Source of the DNA: Cordilura impudica
Lineage: Eukaryota > Arthropoda > Insecta > Diptera > Scathophagidae
Length of the DNA: 64,000 nt
Assembly (NCBI GenBank): GCA_963682025.1
Contig: OY821517.1
Location: 294,081,670-294,145,669, forward strand
Direction: 5' to 3'
Shown one piece after another: positions 11,171-22,530 of this stretch. Below the pieces are notes generated by a model that saw only the letters and a list, made by a program, of their open reading frames with translations, did no database searches and was not told where the DNA came from. A program made the translations under genes and the position numbers. Position 1 is the stretch's first letter; each line of letters begins with the position of its first letter.

Positions 11171-11799
11171 TATTAGTATATTTTTATATTTAGAATTGAT
11201 ATAAATTTTTAGTCATAGCTAAATCCACTGTTAGTTATACTATTTGAATTTACCCTTCTCTCTTTTGGTGATTCAAGCGTTTCATATTTGGGGTTTGTTT
11301 TTGAAATATCATAATCGTTAGGCTAATAATTCTTGATTTACTCCTTAAGTTTTTGACACCTTTTTTCGTAACTAAAGGACTTTATTTTGTTATTTCCTTG
11401 CTGTTTTTCATGGTCTTTAGGCAGCAAAAAAACTAAAAAAATAAAACAGTGTATGATTGCATGTTTTTTAGTAATTCGTCATTGCCTGCGGGTAGTCTAT
11501 TATTCTATTTATGTGAATGTATGCAGCAAGTTTCTGAAAACATTCGTCTAAAAAAATACACAAACATTGATAAATTAGTTTAGTATTTCTATTTGTATTT
11601 GTATAATAATCAATTTAGATTTTGGTTACAATTTTCTTTGCTTATTTCTTTGTTTACTATTTTAAATAATAAATTACACTAATTTATATAATAAATTAGT
11701 TGAAATCTTTGTTGGAATTAATATCAAATGAAAGGAATTTGCTAATGAATTACGTCCTTATTTAAATAGAGTCCTTAAATATGGAAAACAAGAAATATA
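11171..11799. other. Intergenic, AT-rich
   Basis: No gene or repeat recognised; poly-T and AT-rich simple sequence only. Confidence 0.5.
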
Positions 11800-13985
11800 T
11801 CATAATCTTAAGGAATCCGAAAAAGTTTCTACAGGAATCAGCTCTCAGAATCTAGGGTTGACGCTTTACAAAAGAGATAGACGAATCTGACGCCTTTTCC
11901 ATAGAGAAAAAGCCGTCAGACTCTGAGGTTTTACCTACAGAGAAAAGTCCTTACATTCTGAGGTTGTTTCATTAAGAAAAATTACGCGGAGTGTGAATTT
12001 TATTTTCTTTTCTTTTGAATCTGGTTATAGAAATAAGTCGTCAATTTTTAAAAGAGTTTTTCTGCACAAAAAAGTTCTCAGAGTCTGAAGGTTAGTCTTT
12101 AGAAAACACACTATGGAATCTAAAGATTTTCCTTAAAAAAACAACCTTCAGAATCTGAGGTTGTTTCTTTAGGAAAAAGTCCTCAGCGTATGAGATTTTT
12201 CCTATAAGAGTCACCGTTTTTTCAGTGAGGAAGACGTTATGAGAATTTTATGGTTTTTCTTTAAGATAAATTTTTCAGAATCTGAGTTTGTTTCTATAGG
12301 AAAAAGTACTCAGACTCTTAGTTTATTTCTATTGGAAAGGTCTTCAAAAGCTGACGGATTTTCTTAGGAAAAAAGGTCTTCAGAATCTGAGGTTGTTGTT
12401 TTTTATAATAAAAATTCTTCAGAATCTGAAGTTGTTTCTTCATCTAAATGTAATCAGAATCTTGGGTAATTTCTGTAGAAATAGTCTTCAGAATCTGAGG
12501 AAAAGACCCACAAAATCTGAGGGTTTATTGTAAGAAGAAGTTTTCAGAGACTGCGGGTTTACATATGGAAAAAGTCCAGAGATCCTGAGAGTTTTTCTTT
12601 AGAAAAAAGTCTTTAGAATCTGATGTTGTTGTTTCTTTAAGGAGAAGTCCTCAGTATCTGAGGCTGTTTCTTTATGACAAAATTCTCATAAACTGAGGGT
12701 TTACATTTGGGAAAAATTCCTTAAAATATGAGGGGTTTTTTATTGGAAAGCAATCTGCATAATTGAAGCTTATTTCTTTAGAAACAAGACCTCAGCATCT
12801 TATTTCTATAGGGAAAAGTACTCAAGATTTTTCCCTAGCAAACAGATACATGAATGTGATGGTCCTTCAATAGAGAAAAGTCATCAGAAAGTTACCCTCC
12901 AGGGAAAATTTTGTCGTTGTTTCTTTCGGAATAATTATTCAGAATCTTGCGTTGTTTCTTTAGAAAAGAGATTCCCATATCTGATGTTTTTTTTACGGAA
13001 AACTACTCATAAACTGAGGCTGTTTTAATAGAGGGTTTTCTAATAGGAGAAAGTCCTCAGAGTCTGGGGGTTTTATTCAACAAAAAGTCTTTAGAATCTG
13101 AGGTTGATTCTTAATGAAAGTTCTTCAGTATCTGAAGATTTTTCTTTAGGCAAAAGTTCACCGAATCAGAGTTTGTTTGTTTAGGAAATAGTCTAACGAA
13201 TCTGACGGGATTTCTAAAGAAAGAAGTTCCCAAACTTAGATTTATAGAGATTTTCTCAAGGCAAAATCACTAGATTCTGAGTTTTTTTTTCTTCAGGAAG
13301 AAGTATCCAGAACCTGAGGCTATTTCTTAACAAAAAAGTTCTTATTAGCGAAAAATCTTCAGAATCGAAGGTTAGTCTACAAAAAACAATTTTCAGAGTC
13401 TGTTGTTATTTTTTTCGGAAAAATTATTCAGAATTGATGTTATTTCTCTAGGAAAAAGATCTACAATTCGGACGGTTTTTATAGAAAAATTTGCCAGAAT
13501 CTGAGGGTTAGCCTATAGGAAAAAGTCTTGAGAGTTCGAGCGTTTTAGTTAGCGAAAGATCGTCAGAATCTGAGGATGGTTCTCCTTAGATAAATTTTCA
13601 CAGTCTTACATTGTTTCTATAGAAAATATACACAGATTTAAGAGTTTTCTTGCAAGAAAAAGTCATCAGAATTTGACGATTTTTCTCTGAGAAAAAGGCT
13701 TCAGAATCTAGGGTTGTTTCGATATGAAAAAGACCCCAGAATTTTATATTGTTTTTTATATTGTTTCCACGGCAAAATGTGCTAAGTATCTGTGTTTTCC
13801 ACAGCAAAAAGTCCCCTGTAACTGAGAGACTTTTCCATACAAAAATGTTTTTAGAATCTTAGGATTTTTGTTCACTATCTAACAGAGTAGTGAAGATTTA
13901 GAAATTCAGAATCTAAACCTTGGAGGTTTCCTATAAAAAAATCCTCAGAAGCTTATTGGTGTTCTATAAAACTAAAACTCCCCAG
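11800..13985. repeat. Diverged ~36-44-bp tandem satellite
   Basis: About 2.2 kb of head-to-tail units whose approximate consensus is TCAGAATCTGAGGTT, then GTTTCTTTAGGAAAAAGTCC. The core TCAGAATCTGA is itself almost palindromic. Roughly 50-60 units can be followed by eye (for example 12133, 12388, 12417, 12487, 13092, 13498, 13564). Neighbouring units differ by substitutions and small indels, so the array is old and not being homogenised. There are no unique spacers between repeats, and no coding potential. Confidence 0.85.
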
Positions 13986-15605
13986 AAACTTTCATTCAGT
14001 CGAAGATAAGAGAATAATTTAAAGTAACTTTCTGGTTTACCATGCTTTATATACAAACTAAATCTTAATTCATTTCCTAGACCACTTAAACTCCCATATT
14101 CACTTGACCTAATCTACTACAAACCCTTATAAATTTACGACCCCAGCTCAATTACAACGGCAATTTTCATTAATTTAATGAAATTGTGGTTAAATTTATT
14201 TCAATTTGATTGTTTTTTGTTTTTTTGTTTTTATTTTATTGTATGTTTACAACGGCAACAACACACAAGTTCGTTTAAGTTTATTTAATCAAAAGCAATT
14301 GTTCATTTCAAGTTATTGTCTCTGTGACAAATTGCTACAGATTGTTGGAAATTGAGGGATTCGTTTTATTTTTTGTATTCAGTATTTTTTGCTTGGGCTC
14401 GTTAAAAGGGGGCTTCTCATCGTTAACATGAACATTATCGTTGTCATCAGCGTCATCATCATCATCATCATCATTATTTGTATTATCGTCATGATTGGAT
14501 TTATTATCCAGAATTAGACATGTGTGACAAATTTGAGTATGTTAAGGGTAATTTTGTAAATTATGTATAATATTATTATTAAACATTTCCTTGGAAATTT
14601 CATGCATTTGGTTTTTTAATGAAAGTGTGTTATAAATTATTTGTAATATGTTACTAATTCATAATATTATTCAACATTTAACCATCTTTCTTCCATTCTG
14701 AAATGAATTGAAAGATAAAGTAAAACCATTGTGAATCAAAGTAACCACAAAAAAGCCTCCCTAATTTAAAAGCTAAAAATTAGTACAACACTGGGGAACA
14801 AATTCGGGTTGGCAAAAGTTAGGTCGTTTCTGAGAGTGAGGGGTGAAAATAGAGACTAAATTAGAAGACCCGTATCGCGGCGTTTGTTTATGTTAGTTCG
14901 AATTTTTTTTTTAATCAACCTTCGAACTTTTTTTGTCAAATGCCGATTTTCAGCATATTGTTTATAGGTTTCTTGGCTATAACTCGTCGACTAATTGATA
15001 TTTTTTCAATCTATAAAAGCCAAATTATTGCTGGAGACTTGTGCAACAATTAAAATTTTTTAAAAAGTTAATTTAGAAAATTTTTGTGGTGCTTATGAAG
15101 CAAAATGTTGGAAAAATTATTTTTTTTCATGCTTTTTGAAAATATTTTCCACAAAACTAAGTCGTTTTTGCTTTCTGTTTGATCTATAATATGCTTCTCA
15201 TTTCTTCAATAAATTTCATTGCAGTGATACAGATGTGTCAAAATTTAAAGTCTATTTCTAGAATAAGTATGTTCAATTTAAAAGTAGATAAAGCATTCCT
15301 GAAATATTTGCCATAAAAAAATTGTATTGAAGATACACGAGCCTGGACAAGTCATTGCCTTCCAAATGAGACTGTTACTCCAAAAATATAAGCGATTTAA
15401 AAAGCTGAAAAATATTATAAAGATGTCTATAAATTTTCAAAAAATATCCATCAAAATGCGAAAACTGGCACAGTTTCATACATTTGCATGGGAAATTGCT
15501 AAGCCGAGGCGGGTAGTTGTTCGCCCAGAGTAAGTTATTTTGCTACTTTAAAATTTTCATATTAAGAAATTTTTAAAACAAAATTATCAAACTTTAAAAG
15601 ACTTA
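13986..15605. other. Intergenic, with a (TCA)n microsatellite and an old repeat piece
   Basis: (TCATCA)n lies at ~14450-14475. The stretch ~14930-15560 (e.g. GGGTAGTTGTTCGCCCAGAG near 15510) resembles a unit of the ~180-bp repeat described at 29640-35310. The small open frame 15327-15533 falls in this repeat and is not a gene. Confidence 0.45.
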
Positions 15606-15874
15606 TGCCTGGTTTTCACTATGTCAAATAAGCTGACAACAAACAATTGCCTCAACTGACATCTCGTAATTTTCCAATCATTACGTATTCATTACATTTT
15701 ATAAATGAACAAAAAAACCGGATGTCAAACACAAACAAATTGCCAATATGCTGGCATTTCAGATGTCGAATGTTGCCAGGGGTTGTAAATGACAAGACAT
15801 TAAAACCCGTTTTCATACAACTGACAATAATTGACAACAATTGCCATTGAAAATGACATAATGAAAACCAGGCA
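15606..15874. mobile_element. MITE with TTA target duplication (PIF/Harbinger-like)
   Basis: A 269-bp non-coding element. It begins TGCCTGGTTTTCACTATGTC and ends GACATAATGAAAACCAGGCA, so the terminal inverted repeats agree over about 20 bp with one mismatch. It is flanked on both sides by TTA (15603-15605 and 15875-15877). A 3-bp TWA duplication is typical of PIF/Harbinger elements. Internal sequence also shows looser inverted similarity (TTGTTGTCAG / CTGACAATAATTG). Confidence 0.8.
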
Positions 15875-15885
15875 TTATTTAAATG

Positions 15886-15925
15886 GAAACAAGTAAGAAA
15901 ATTATAGTCGGTCGAGACCAGGGAT
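15886..15925 (-). mobile_element. Helentron A 3'-end fragment
   Basis: ACAAGTAAGAAAATTATAGT at ~15889, followed by CGGTCGAGACCA, is the rc of the family 3' terminus. The rest of the element is absent; homology stops at the GGGATCCCC junction near 15920. Confidence 0.7.
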
Positions 15926-16376
15926 CCCCACACGCATACATTCATATTTGTGTTTGTGTTGGTTTTTTGTTTTTGAGTGTAATTTATTTTTCTCCATTCC
16001 GCCAGGGCTGGCACAACATATTTAACACTGTCCCCGAAAAAATTAAAAAAAAATCCACACAAATCGCCATGTCTGATATAAAAATATTAAAAATAACAAT
16101 GAGAGCGGAAATTTTATTGTTATTATTATAACAACATGAAGTTAGAGAAGAATTTACAAAAATGCTAAATGATTTGGCTTTATCACTTGTGCGTTATGAG
16201 AAAAAGATTTTATAAAATTTAATCACAGTTTTGCATAACGTCATCAATTTTTATTTATATGGACAACATTTTATTCTGATAAGATTTTCGACATGTTCAT
16301 CGATAAGTTTATTTCTGGTTTAACTTTTAATTATTTTTAATAATGAAAATGAAGATTCGCAAATACAAGTTTAAGA
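15926..16376. other. Unassigned sequence
   Basis: Begins CCAGGGATCCCCACACG, which could be a hAT-type end, but no partner end or 8-bp duplication is visible. No transposase similarity I could confirm. Otherwise AT-rich. Confidence 0.35.
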
Positions 16377-17290
16377 GGGGGGGGGGGGGGGGGGGGGCGT
16401 AAAGTTCTATTTCACAATACAATCACAACAAGTAAGAACATTATAGTCGGTCTAGACCGACTATACGATACCCTATACCATGGTTTAGAAACCCTATCTC
16501 TTAGGCCCAACTAACTGGACATAGAAAATAAGCAAAAACCAAACTTGAATGGGATTTTTATTAATTTTTTTGACTGCAGATATGAAAAAGTTCATATCGG
16601 ATGCTATATCTATATAGGGACTACGTCCAAAAATGGACCGATCCTGATCATGTTCGTTAAAGTCTCTTGTATTTTGCAAAAATATATACAAACAAAATTT
16701 GAGAAGAATCAGTGCAATATTTTTGTTTTTTTAATAGATTTAAGTGAAGATCGGGAAGCAGCTCCATATGGGGTCAAAGGGATCATTTTTGGACTACTCA
16801 TTAATGGATGTAATGAACGCATACAAACCCAATTTGAGTAAGATCTATATGACAATTTGGATCTTATGGCAATTTATGTCGATTTCATATGGGTAATTTG
16901 TATGGGGGCTAGGTCTGAACATGGACCTATTCTCACCAATTTCAATAGCGTTCATCCCATGGCCGATAAAAGCTTATATACCAAATTTCATCAAAATATA
17001 TTCATATTTGCGACCTGCAGTTTGATTACAAAGTTTACATGGACACACAGACGGACGGACGGACGGACGGACATTGTTAAATCAACTCAGAAAGTGATTC
17101 TGATTCGATCGGTATAATTAAAGATGGGTCTAGGTCAAATATTTTTGGTTGTTACAAACAGCAGCACAAAGTCATTATACCCAAACCACATAGTGGTATA
17201 GGGTATAAAAACAGCGTAACATGGGAGGCGTAAGACAAAATCGATGTGACTTATGATTGTATTGGTGAAAAAATTATGATACGTAATAAC
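16377..17290. repeat. MITE E, copy 1, split by a Helentron; poly-G tract
   Basis: A run of 21 G (16377-16397) is followed by TTCTATTTCACAATACAATC. The MITE resumes at ~17209 as AAACAGCGTAACATG and ends with CTTATGATTGTATTGGTGAA, the inverted counterpart of its start. A copy without the insertion sits at 24760-24890. The interruption is Helentron A copy 3 (16427-17208). Confidence 0.75.
16427..17208 (-). mobile_element. Helentron A, copy 3, inserted in MITE E
   Basis: On the minus strand it runs from TTATACCCTATACCACTATG (ending ~17208) to the 3' end TAGTCGGTC/GACCGACTATA and ATGTTCTTACTTGTT at 16427. (GGAC)n block at ~17050. The uninterrupted MITE at 24780-24800 (CAATCATAAAAACAGTG) shows the empty site and confirms both boundaries to within a few A residues. 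Non-coding. Confidence 0.88.
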
Positions 17291-17332
17291 CTTTTTGAAA
17301 ATGAAAAATAAAAACTAAAAAATGAAAAAATA

Positions 17333-18099
17333 AACAAGTAAGAAAATTATAGTCAGTTTACAGACCCTATCTCTTCGGTCCAACTAACTCGATATAGAAA
17401 ATAAGCATAAACCAAATTTGAGTGGCATTTTTATTAATTTTTTTTGGCTGCAGATATGAAAAAGTTTATATCGAATGCTATATTTATATGAGGACTAGGT
17501 CGAAATGTGGACCGATCCTTACCATATTTGGTAAATTCACTTATATTTTTGAAAAAATATACACAAACTAAATTTGAGAAAAATCTGTGCAATATTTTTT
17601 GTTTTTTTATGGATTTAAGTGAAGATCGGGAAGCAGCTCTATATGGGGCCTATGACTAAGAATTGTCCTATAGGTATTATTTTTGGACTACTGATTAACG
17701 GATATAATAAACACATACTAACCCAATTTGGCTAAGATCTATATGATAACCTGGATCTTATGGCAATTTATGTCGATCTCATAGGGGTCATTTGTATGGG
17801 GACAAGGTCTGAACACGGACCGAATTTCACCAATTTCAATACGGTTCATCCCATGGCCGATGAAAGCTTATATACCAAATTTCATCAAAATATATTCATG
17901 TTTGCGACCTGTAGTTTGATTACAAAGTTTACATGGACACACACAGACGGACGGACAGACGGACGGACATCGGTAAATCAGAATCACTTTCTGAGTCGAT
18001 CGGCATAATAAAAGATGGGTCTAGGTCAAATATTTTTGGTAGTTACAAACAGCAGCACAAAGTCATTATACCCAAACCACATGGTGGTATAGGGTATAA
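17333..18099 (-). mobile_element. Helentron A, copy 4
   Basis: 3' end ACAAGTAAGAAAATTATAGT at 17334; 5' end ...CATGGTGGTATAGGGTATAA at ~18099. The 3' hairpin arm and the adjoining GATACCCTATACCATGG segment seen in other copies are deleted (TAGTCAGTTTACAGACCC instead). (GGAC)n block at ~17950. Confidence 0.85.
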
Positions 18100-18139
18100 T
18101 GAAATATAGAAAAAATTAACCGGTTGAAATAATAAATAA

Positions 18140-18344
18140 TAATAAATATTTTTATTTCAATGGTGCGTGGTAAAGAAGAAGAAGAATGCATATATTTCAA
18201 AAATTCATAACTACACTGTATTCTTAATCGGACCGGTTTCTGGCATTTCAGCCTTCATCAGCGATTTATTGAACTTTGTGATAAATGTTATGTTTTAATT
18301 GAACAGATTGTTTCTATATGAAATTTTTCTACTTAGGGCGGCCT
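18140..18344 (+). repeat. Repeat D, copy 2 (longest copy)
   Basis: Runs from the AATGGTGCGTGGTAAAGAAG region (18160) through TTCTTAATCGGACCGGTTTC and CTTCATCAGCGATTTATTG to ACTTAGGGCGGCC (18344). Copies at 8669-8858 (reverse) and 49226-49445 share the core. The downstream TGGTAGCAGAGCG looks like a tRNA A box but lies outside the shared sequence. Confidence 0.6.
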
Positions 18345-18373
18345 ATGGTAGCAGAGCGACTGCAGTTAATTGC

Positions 18374-18915
18374 TAAAGGGTGATTTTTTAGCTATTATCT
18401 TTTTGGCAACAATGGTTTAAACAGCTGACGAACGCACGTTTCGTGTTTTGTTTCATTGTCAAACATCTTCAGTTTGGTCTATAATTTAACCATGAATCGT
18501 CTTACAAACGAACAACGCTTGCAAGTTATTGAATTTTATTATCAAAATGCGTGCTCTGTTAAGAAAGTTCATCGCGCGCTTCTTCCATTTTGTGGTCAGT
18601 TAATCGACCCACTGAAGCGGCTATTCTGGAGTCGATTTTGGAGTGAATATCAGCCAGAAGCATTGGAAGAGCTACCAATGCATCCAGAAAATGTCACAGT
18701 ATGGTGCGGTTTATGGGCTGGTAGCATCATTGGACCGTACTTCTTCAAAGATGATGCGAATCGTAACGTAACTGTGAATGGTGAGCGTTACCGAGAGATG
18801 ATATCCAACTTTTTTTTGCCCCAAATGCAAGAGCTTGACTTGCATGACATGTGGATTCAACAAGACGGTGCCACATGTCACACAGCACACGCAACAATGG
18901 ACTTATGGTAAGAAT
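18374..18915 (+). pseudogene. mariner-type transposon, internally deleted and 3'-truncated
   Basis: A TA is followed by a terminal repeat, GGGTGATTTTTTAGCTATT (~18378). The frame opens at ~18492 with MNRLTNEQRLQVIEFYYQNA and the start of the N-terminal HTH. A one-base loss near 18600 and an internal deletion then join it to FWSEYQPEALEELPMHPENV. The following VTVWCGLWAGSIIGPYFF and WIQQDGATCHTAHATMDLW blocks keep the second catalytic aspartate (QQDGA). The first catalytic region is deleted, and the third with the 3' terminal repeat is missing beyond ~18911. The well-preserved codons suggest fairly recent loss. It could not transpose itself. Confidence 0.85.
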
Positions 18916-19690
18916 AAAGAAAATATATGGTTTATGGGGTCTCCTGAATTTATTTCAATGCCCTAAAAAGGGAATAGAAAATATGTATTTTTTTCGTTAA
19001 CCGTAACTGAGCATATTCGTGGATGATTCATTTAGAAAATTAGCCCTTTCGGATTAATATTGAGCTATGGGCCAACACTATATATTCAAATGTGGGAAAT
19101 TTTGCTCTTTTTTCAAGTTTGATGTAATTTTACTGAAAATTTTTAATGACGACATCGTAAACGTTTTTACTGTTTGCATTTGGAAATATATGAACATAAT
19201 CTGTTTGAAATTTCAAAATAATGCGCCCATAATTGAATTATTACTCGAAAAAGCTTGACCTTTTCCACACAAATGTACAATTTTATCTGGTGGCCTTAGC
19301 GGTATGTATTCTGAGCAATTAATGCAGATAAACTTTTTATATTTTAACTAATGCGTTGGTTTTATTGGCAGGGCTAATACACCAGCGGGCGATAGAATTT
19401 GTTAGGAGGTTTGAAATTGGTATATTTCTTCACTACGATGTTTAAAAGCTTCAGCCTTTTTTGCTGATTTGTAAGTTCTTCATTCGAGATCACATTCATA
19501 CCCATTTTATAAATTGTAACAAACAAAATGCAACCTTTTGGCGTAAGTAGTTGTGACCCGCGAGAATGCGTACTTGACAATATAATCGACACCTACTGAT
19601 TTTATCATATATGATCAAATTCTTCAAGGAATAAAATCGTCGCTTGAAGATAGTTTTCATAAAGATCAGATATTGCAAAATGCTTCAATC
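18916..19690. other. Intergenic, no feature recognised
   Basis: AT-rich with several short open frames on both strands, none with a recognisable domain. Unclear whether any belongs to the degraded transposon upstream. Confidence 0.4.
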
Positions 19691-19892
19691 GAGTATACAT
19701 ACATAAAATTATACAATGCTATGTATGTGTTTATTAAATTTTTTAATGTGTTTGTAGTAAAAATGAGTTTGTTTTTTATGCTGATTTGTGAATTGGCTAT
19801 AATTGATTAGCATACTTTTAGGGTTTTTATTTAATGAAAAAAAAAAATTTCCTAGAATTTGCACTCGAATTCCGAAGGCTGCAATCTGCTAG
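19691..19892 (+). mobile_element. HelB Helitron, copy 3, 5'-truncated
   Basis: 3' half only: GAATTTGCACTCGAATTCCG, then CTGCAATCTGCTAG at 19892, followed by T (19893). The hairpin is partly decayed (TCCGAAGGC). Upstream similarity begins around ATACAATGCTATGTATGTG (19711), and the TC start is missing. Confidence 0.75.
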
Positions 19893-21421
19893 TTATATTA
19901 ATTGCATATTTTTGAGAAAATAATGGTGTTCTTTCTGATGTTGGCGAAAGGCGTTTGCATTCCAGATATATTTTGACAAGTGGATGGGGGATTAATGCAT
20001 GATTTCGTGAGAATATATCCTGTATTTATACAATTTGCTTACATTTAGCTTTTTACATGAGATAAAATATCAAATATGCGTATTTTTTCGGTAATAATTC
20101 TGTATATCTTTAATTCGGATATCTTTAAAAAACACTTTAATTAATTTCCCTTAATAGAGCTTACCCACGCCTGTACCGGTTTTGCTAATCACAGTCATCC
20201 TCCTTATGTTATATTTTCATTCTTATATAAAAAATTATAGCAGTTGTCTTGGAAGAAGTTGTTCTTGCTTCCAACCTTATTTTGCGAACTTATACAAATG
20301 TTCTTTCTTCATATTTGTTTTTGTTTTCCTTAATTTAACTTTAAAACTCTGTTGTTAATGAGGTTTTACTTGTTTTATGTTGTCATTAATTCAGTTGCTT
20401 TTTTCTTCTTTTGAACATTAAAAATTATTTATTAGTGAAAATATAACATTAATTACCTTGGCCAAAGTCTTAAATTGTGCTTCTGTTATTTATAAGATGT
20501 GGTAAAAACTGTTAAATAAAAACTAATAAATTCATGAGTGTAAATTTATGTGCAAATAGGGAAGGATACCCTTATATTGATGGCAATTTTAATAAATTAA
20601 TCGATAATTTATAAATGAATCTTAGAAGTAAACTTTTTAAATATTATCAGTCTTACTGAATAAAAAAAACTAAATTCTAGAAATTTTCGGAACTCTGTTA
20701 CATTTTTTTTAACTTAAAAAAACTGATATATTCTAAATATACAAAGAACGCAATAAATTTAAGAGACCAGTTCTATGAAAATGCTGCGAAAATTACTACA
20801 AATATTAGTTCACTTTTCTAGAGATCAACTGACAGTTACAAAAATAATGCAAGTTTTCTTAAGGAAATTACTTATTCCACACAATTTATGCAGGCTACTT
20901 CGTTCTCATTGAATGCTATCAAGGGAAATAAGTTAACATTATTTGCTATATTAAATCTTGTTTAATTAATAATTAATTATATGATGCTAAATTTAAATGA
21001 AAAATAATAAATTGCAGCTTCTGTTTTATTTCCAACTATTGCTCATTTTAAGCGATGAAGGCACAGCCAATGAAATGTTCACAGCATGTGGTAAAAATTG
21101 TGGAGACCAGGAAGGAAAATTGCATTCATAGAAAACTGTATACAAAAAATTGCAAATAAAAGTAAAAATGATTTCAATTAAAACAAGATGGAAAATTTTG
21201 TAAAATAACTTCAGCAGAGCAAACTTTATATGAAAGAAATTAAACCAATAAATTGAATCATAAAAACCATCCCATAAAAACCACGTTTTTACTATACTCC
21301 ATTTACGTGTAAATTAATTAACCATCATGTAATTAAATAATTGATTGATTGAGAATGGAACATGTCTAGAAAAATATCTTTGCCAAAAACCCAATTTTTT
21401 TTTTGCAAAATATAAAAAAAA
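19893..21421. other. Intergenic, AT-rich
   Basis: About 1.5 kb of A+T-rich sequence without repeats of this window, apart from CATCCCATAAAAACCACG (~21269), which resembles a family F fragment. No exon seen. Confidence 0.45.
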
Positions 21422-21884
21422 GCAAGTAAGATTGTTAAATTCGGCTGTACCGAATTTTTGATACCCTCCACCCAATATTAGGTAGGGCTACCACTTTGAA
21501 ACTGTTGCCGATACTAAAACATTAAATCCGAATACCAATTAAATTTAAAGTTATTGGTTTTCTTGTTGGCCAATTTCTATTATAAAAAACAATCATGCTT
21601 AAAAGAATTAATTTATTATTTTTTTTTTACTAGAGTAGAAAACCCCTAAGTTCTTCAGAGAATGCCAATGAAATTCATTATTTAACACAGCCGGCATCAT
21701 AATAATACCCAAAGATTGATCCCTATAAGCCTATTTTGAGACTTTAAAAGTCATACGATAATTCAAAACAAAATGAAAAATTCGAATGATACTTGGCTAC
21801 AAATTATTAACATTAAAAAAGGAAATTTTAGAATAATTTTATTTAATACAAAAAAAAAAAACAAAAATAATAAAAACAGGTAAG

Positions 21885-22530
21885 AAACTAAAGAATGAAA
21901 CTAAAATTTTTAATTTTTAGTGTTTAATTTTAAAATTTTTAATATTTAATTTTTTAATTTTCAATTTTAAATTTTAAATTTTTTATTTAAAATTTTTAAT
22001 TTTTAATCTTTAATTTTTAAATTTTCATTTTTTATTATGCATTTTTCAATTTTAATTTTTAATTTTTAATTTTCCATTTTCCATTATTCATTTTTAATTT
22101 TTCAATTTTAATTTTTCATTTTCCATTTTTCATTTTCAATTTTCATTTTTATTTTTCATTTTCCATTTTCAATTTTCATTTTTAATATTTCATTTTTCAT
22201 TTTTCAATTTTTATTTTCCATTTTTTATTTGTCATTTTCCATTTTTCGTTTTTCATTTTCCATTTTTCATTTTTCATTTTTAATTTTTAATTTTTTATTT
22301 TTCAATTTTTAATTTTTTCATTTTTCAATTTTCTTTTTTCATTTTCCATTTTTCATTTTTAAATTTTCGATTTTCATTTTTCATTTTGTATTTCTCATTT
22401 TTAGTTTTTAATTTTTCATTTCCCATTTTTCCTTTTTCCTTTTTCATTTTCCATTTTTAATTTCTCAGTTTTCAATTTTCATTTTTATTTTCCATTTTGC
22501 ATTTTCCATTTTTCATTTTCCATTTTTTTT
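21885..22530. repeat. Diverged TTTTCATTTTCCA-type minisatellite
   Basis: Irregular mixture of short T-rich words (TTTTTAATTTTTCATTTTCC) in the strand opposite to the AAAATGGAAAATG arrays of Helentron C copies 1 and 2. Lies inside Helentron C copy 3. Confidence 0.8.

Noticed and set aside
11800..13985. CRISPR-like periodic repeat
   Set aside because: Units follow each other without unique spacers, repeats are highly variable, and the DNA is eukaryotic.
15327..15533. 68-residue basic open frame
   Set aside because: Lies in AT-rich sequence overlapping a unit of the ~180-bp repeat family; no domain.
15920..16370. hAT element beginning CCAGGGATCCCC
   Set aside because: No matching right end, no 8-bp duplication and no readable transposase.
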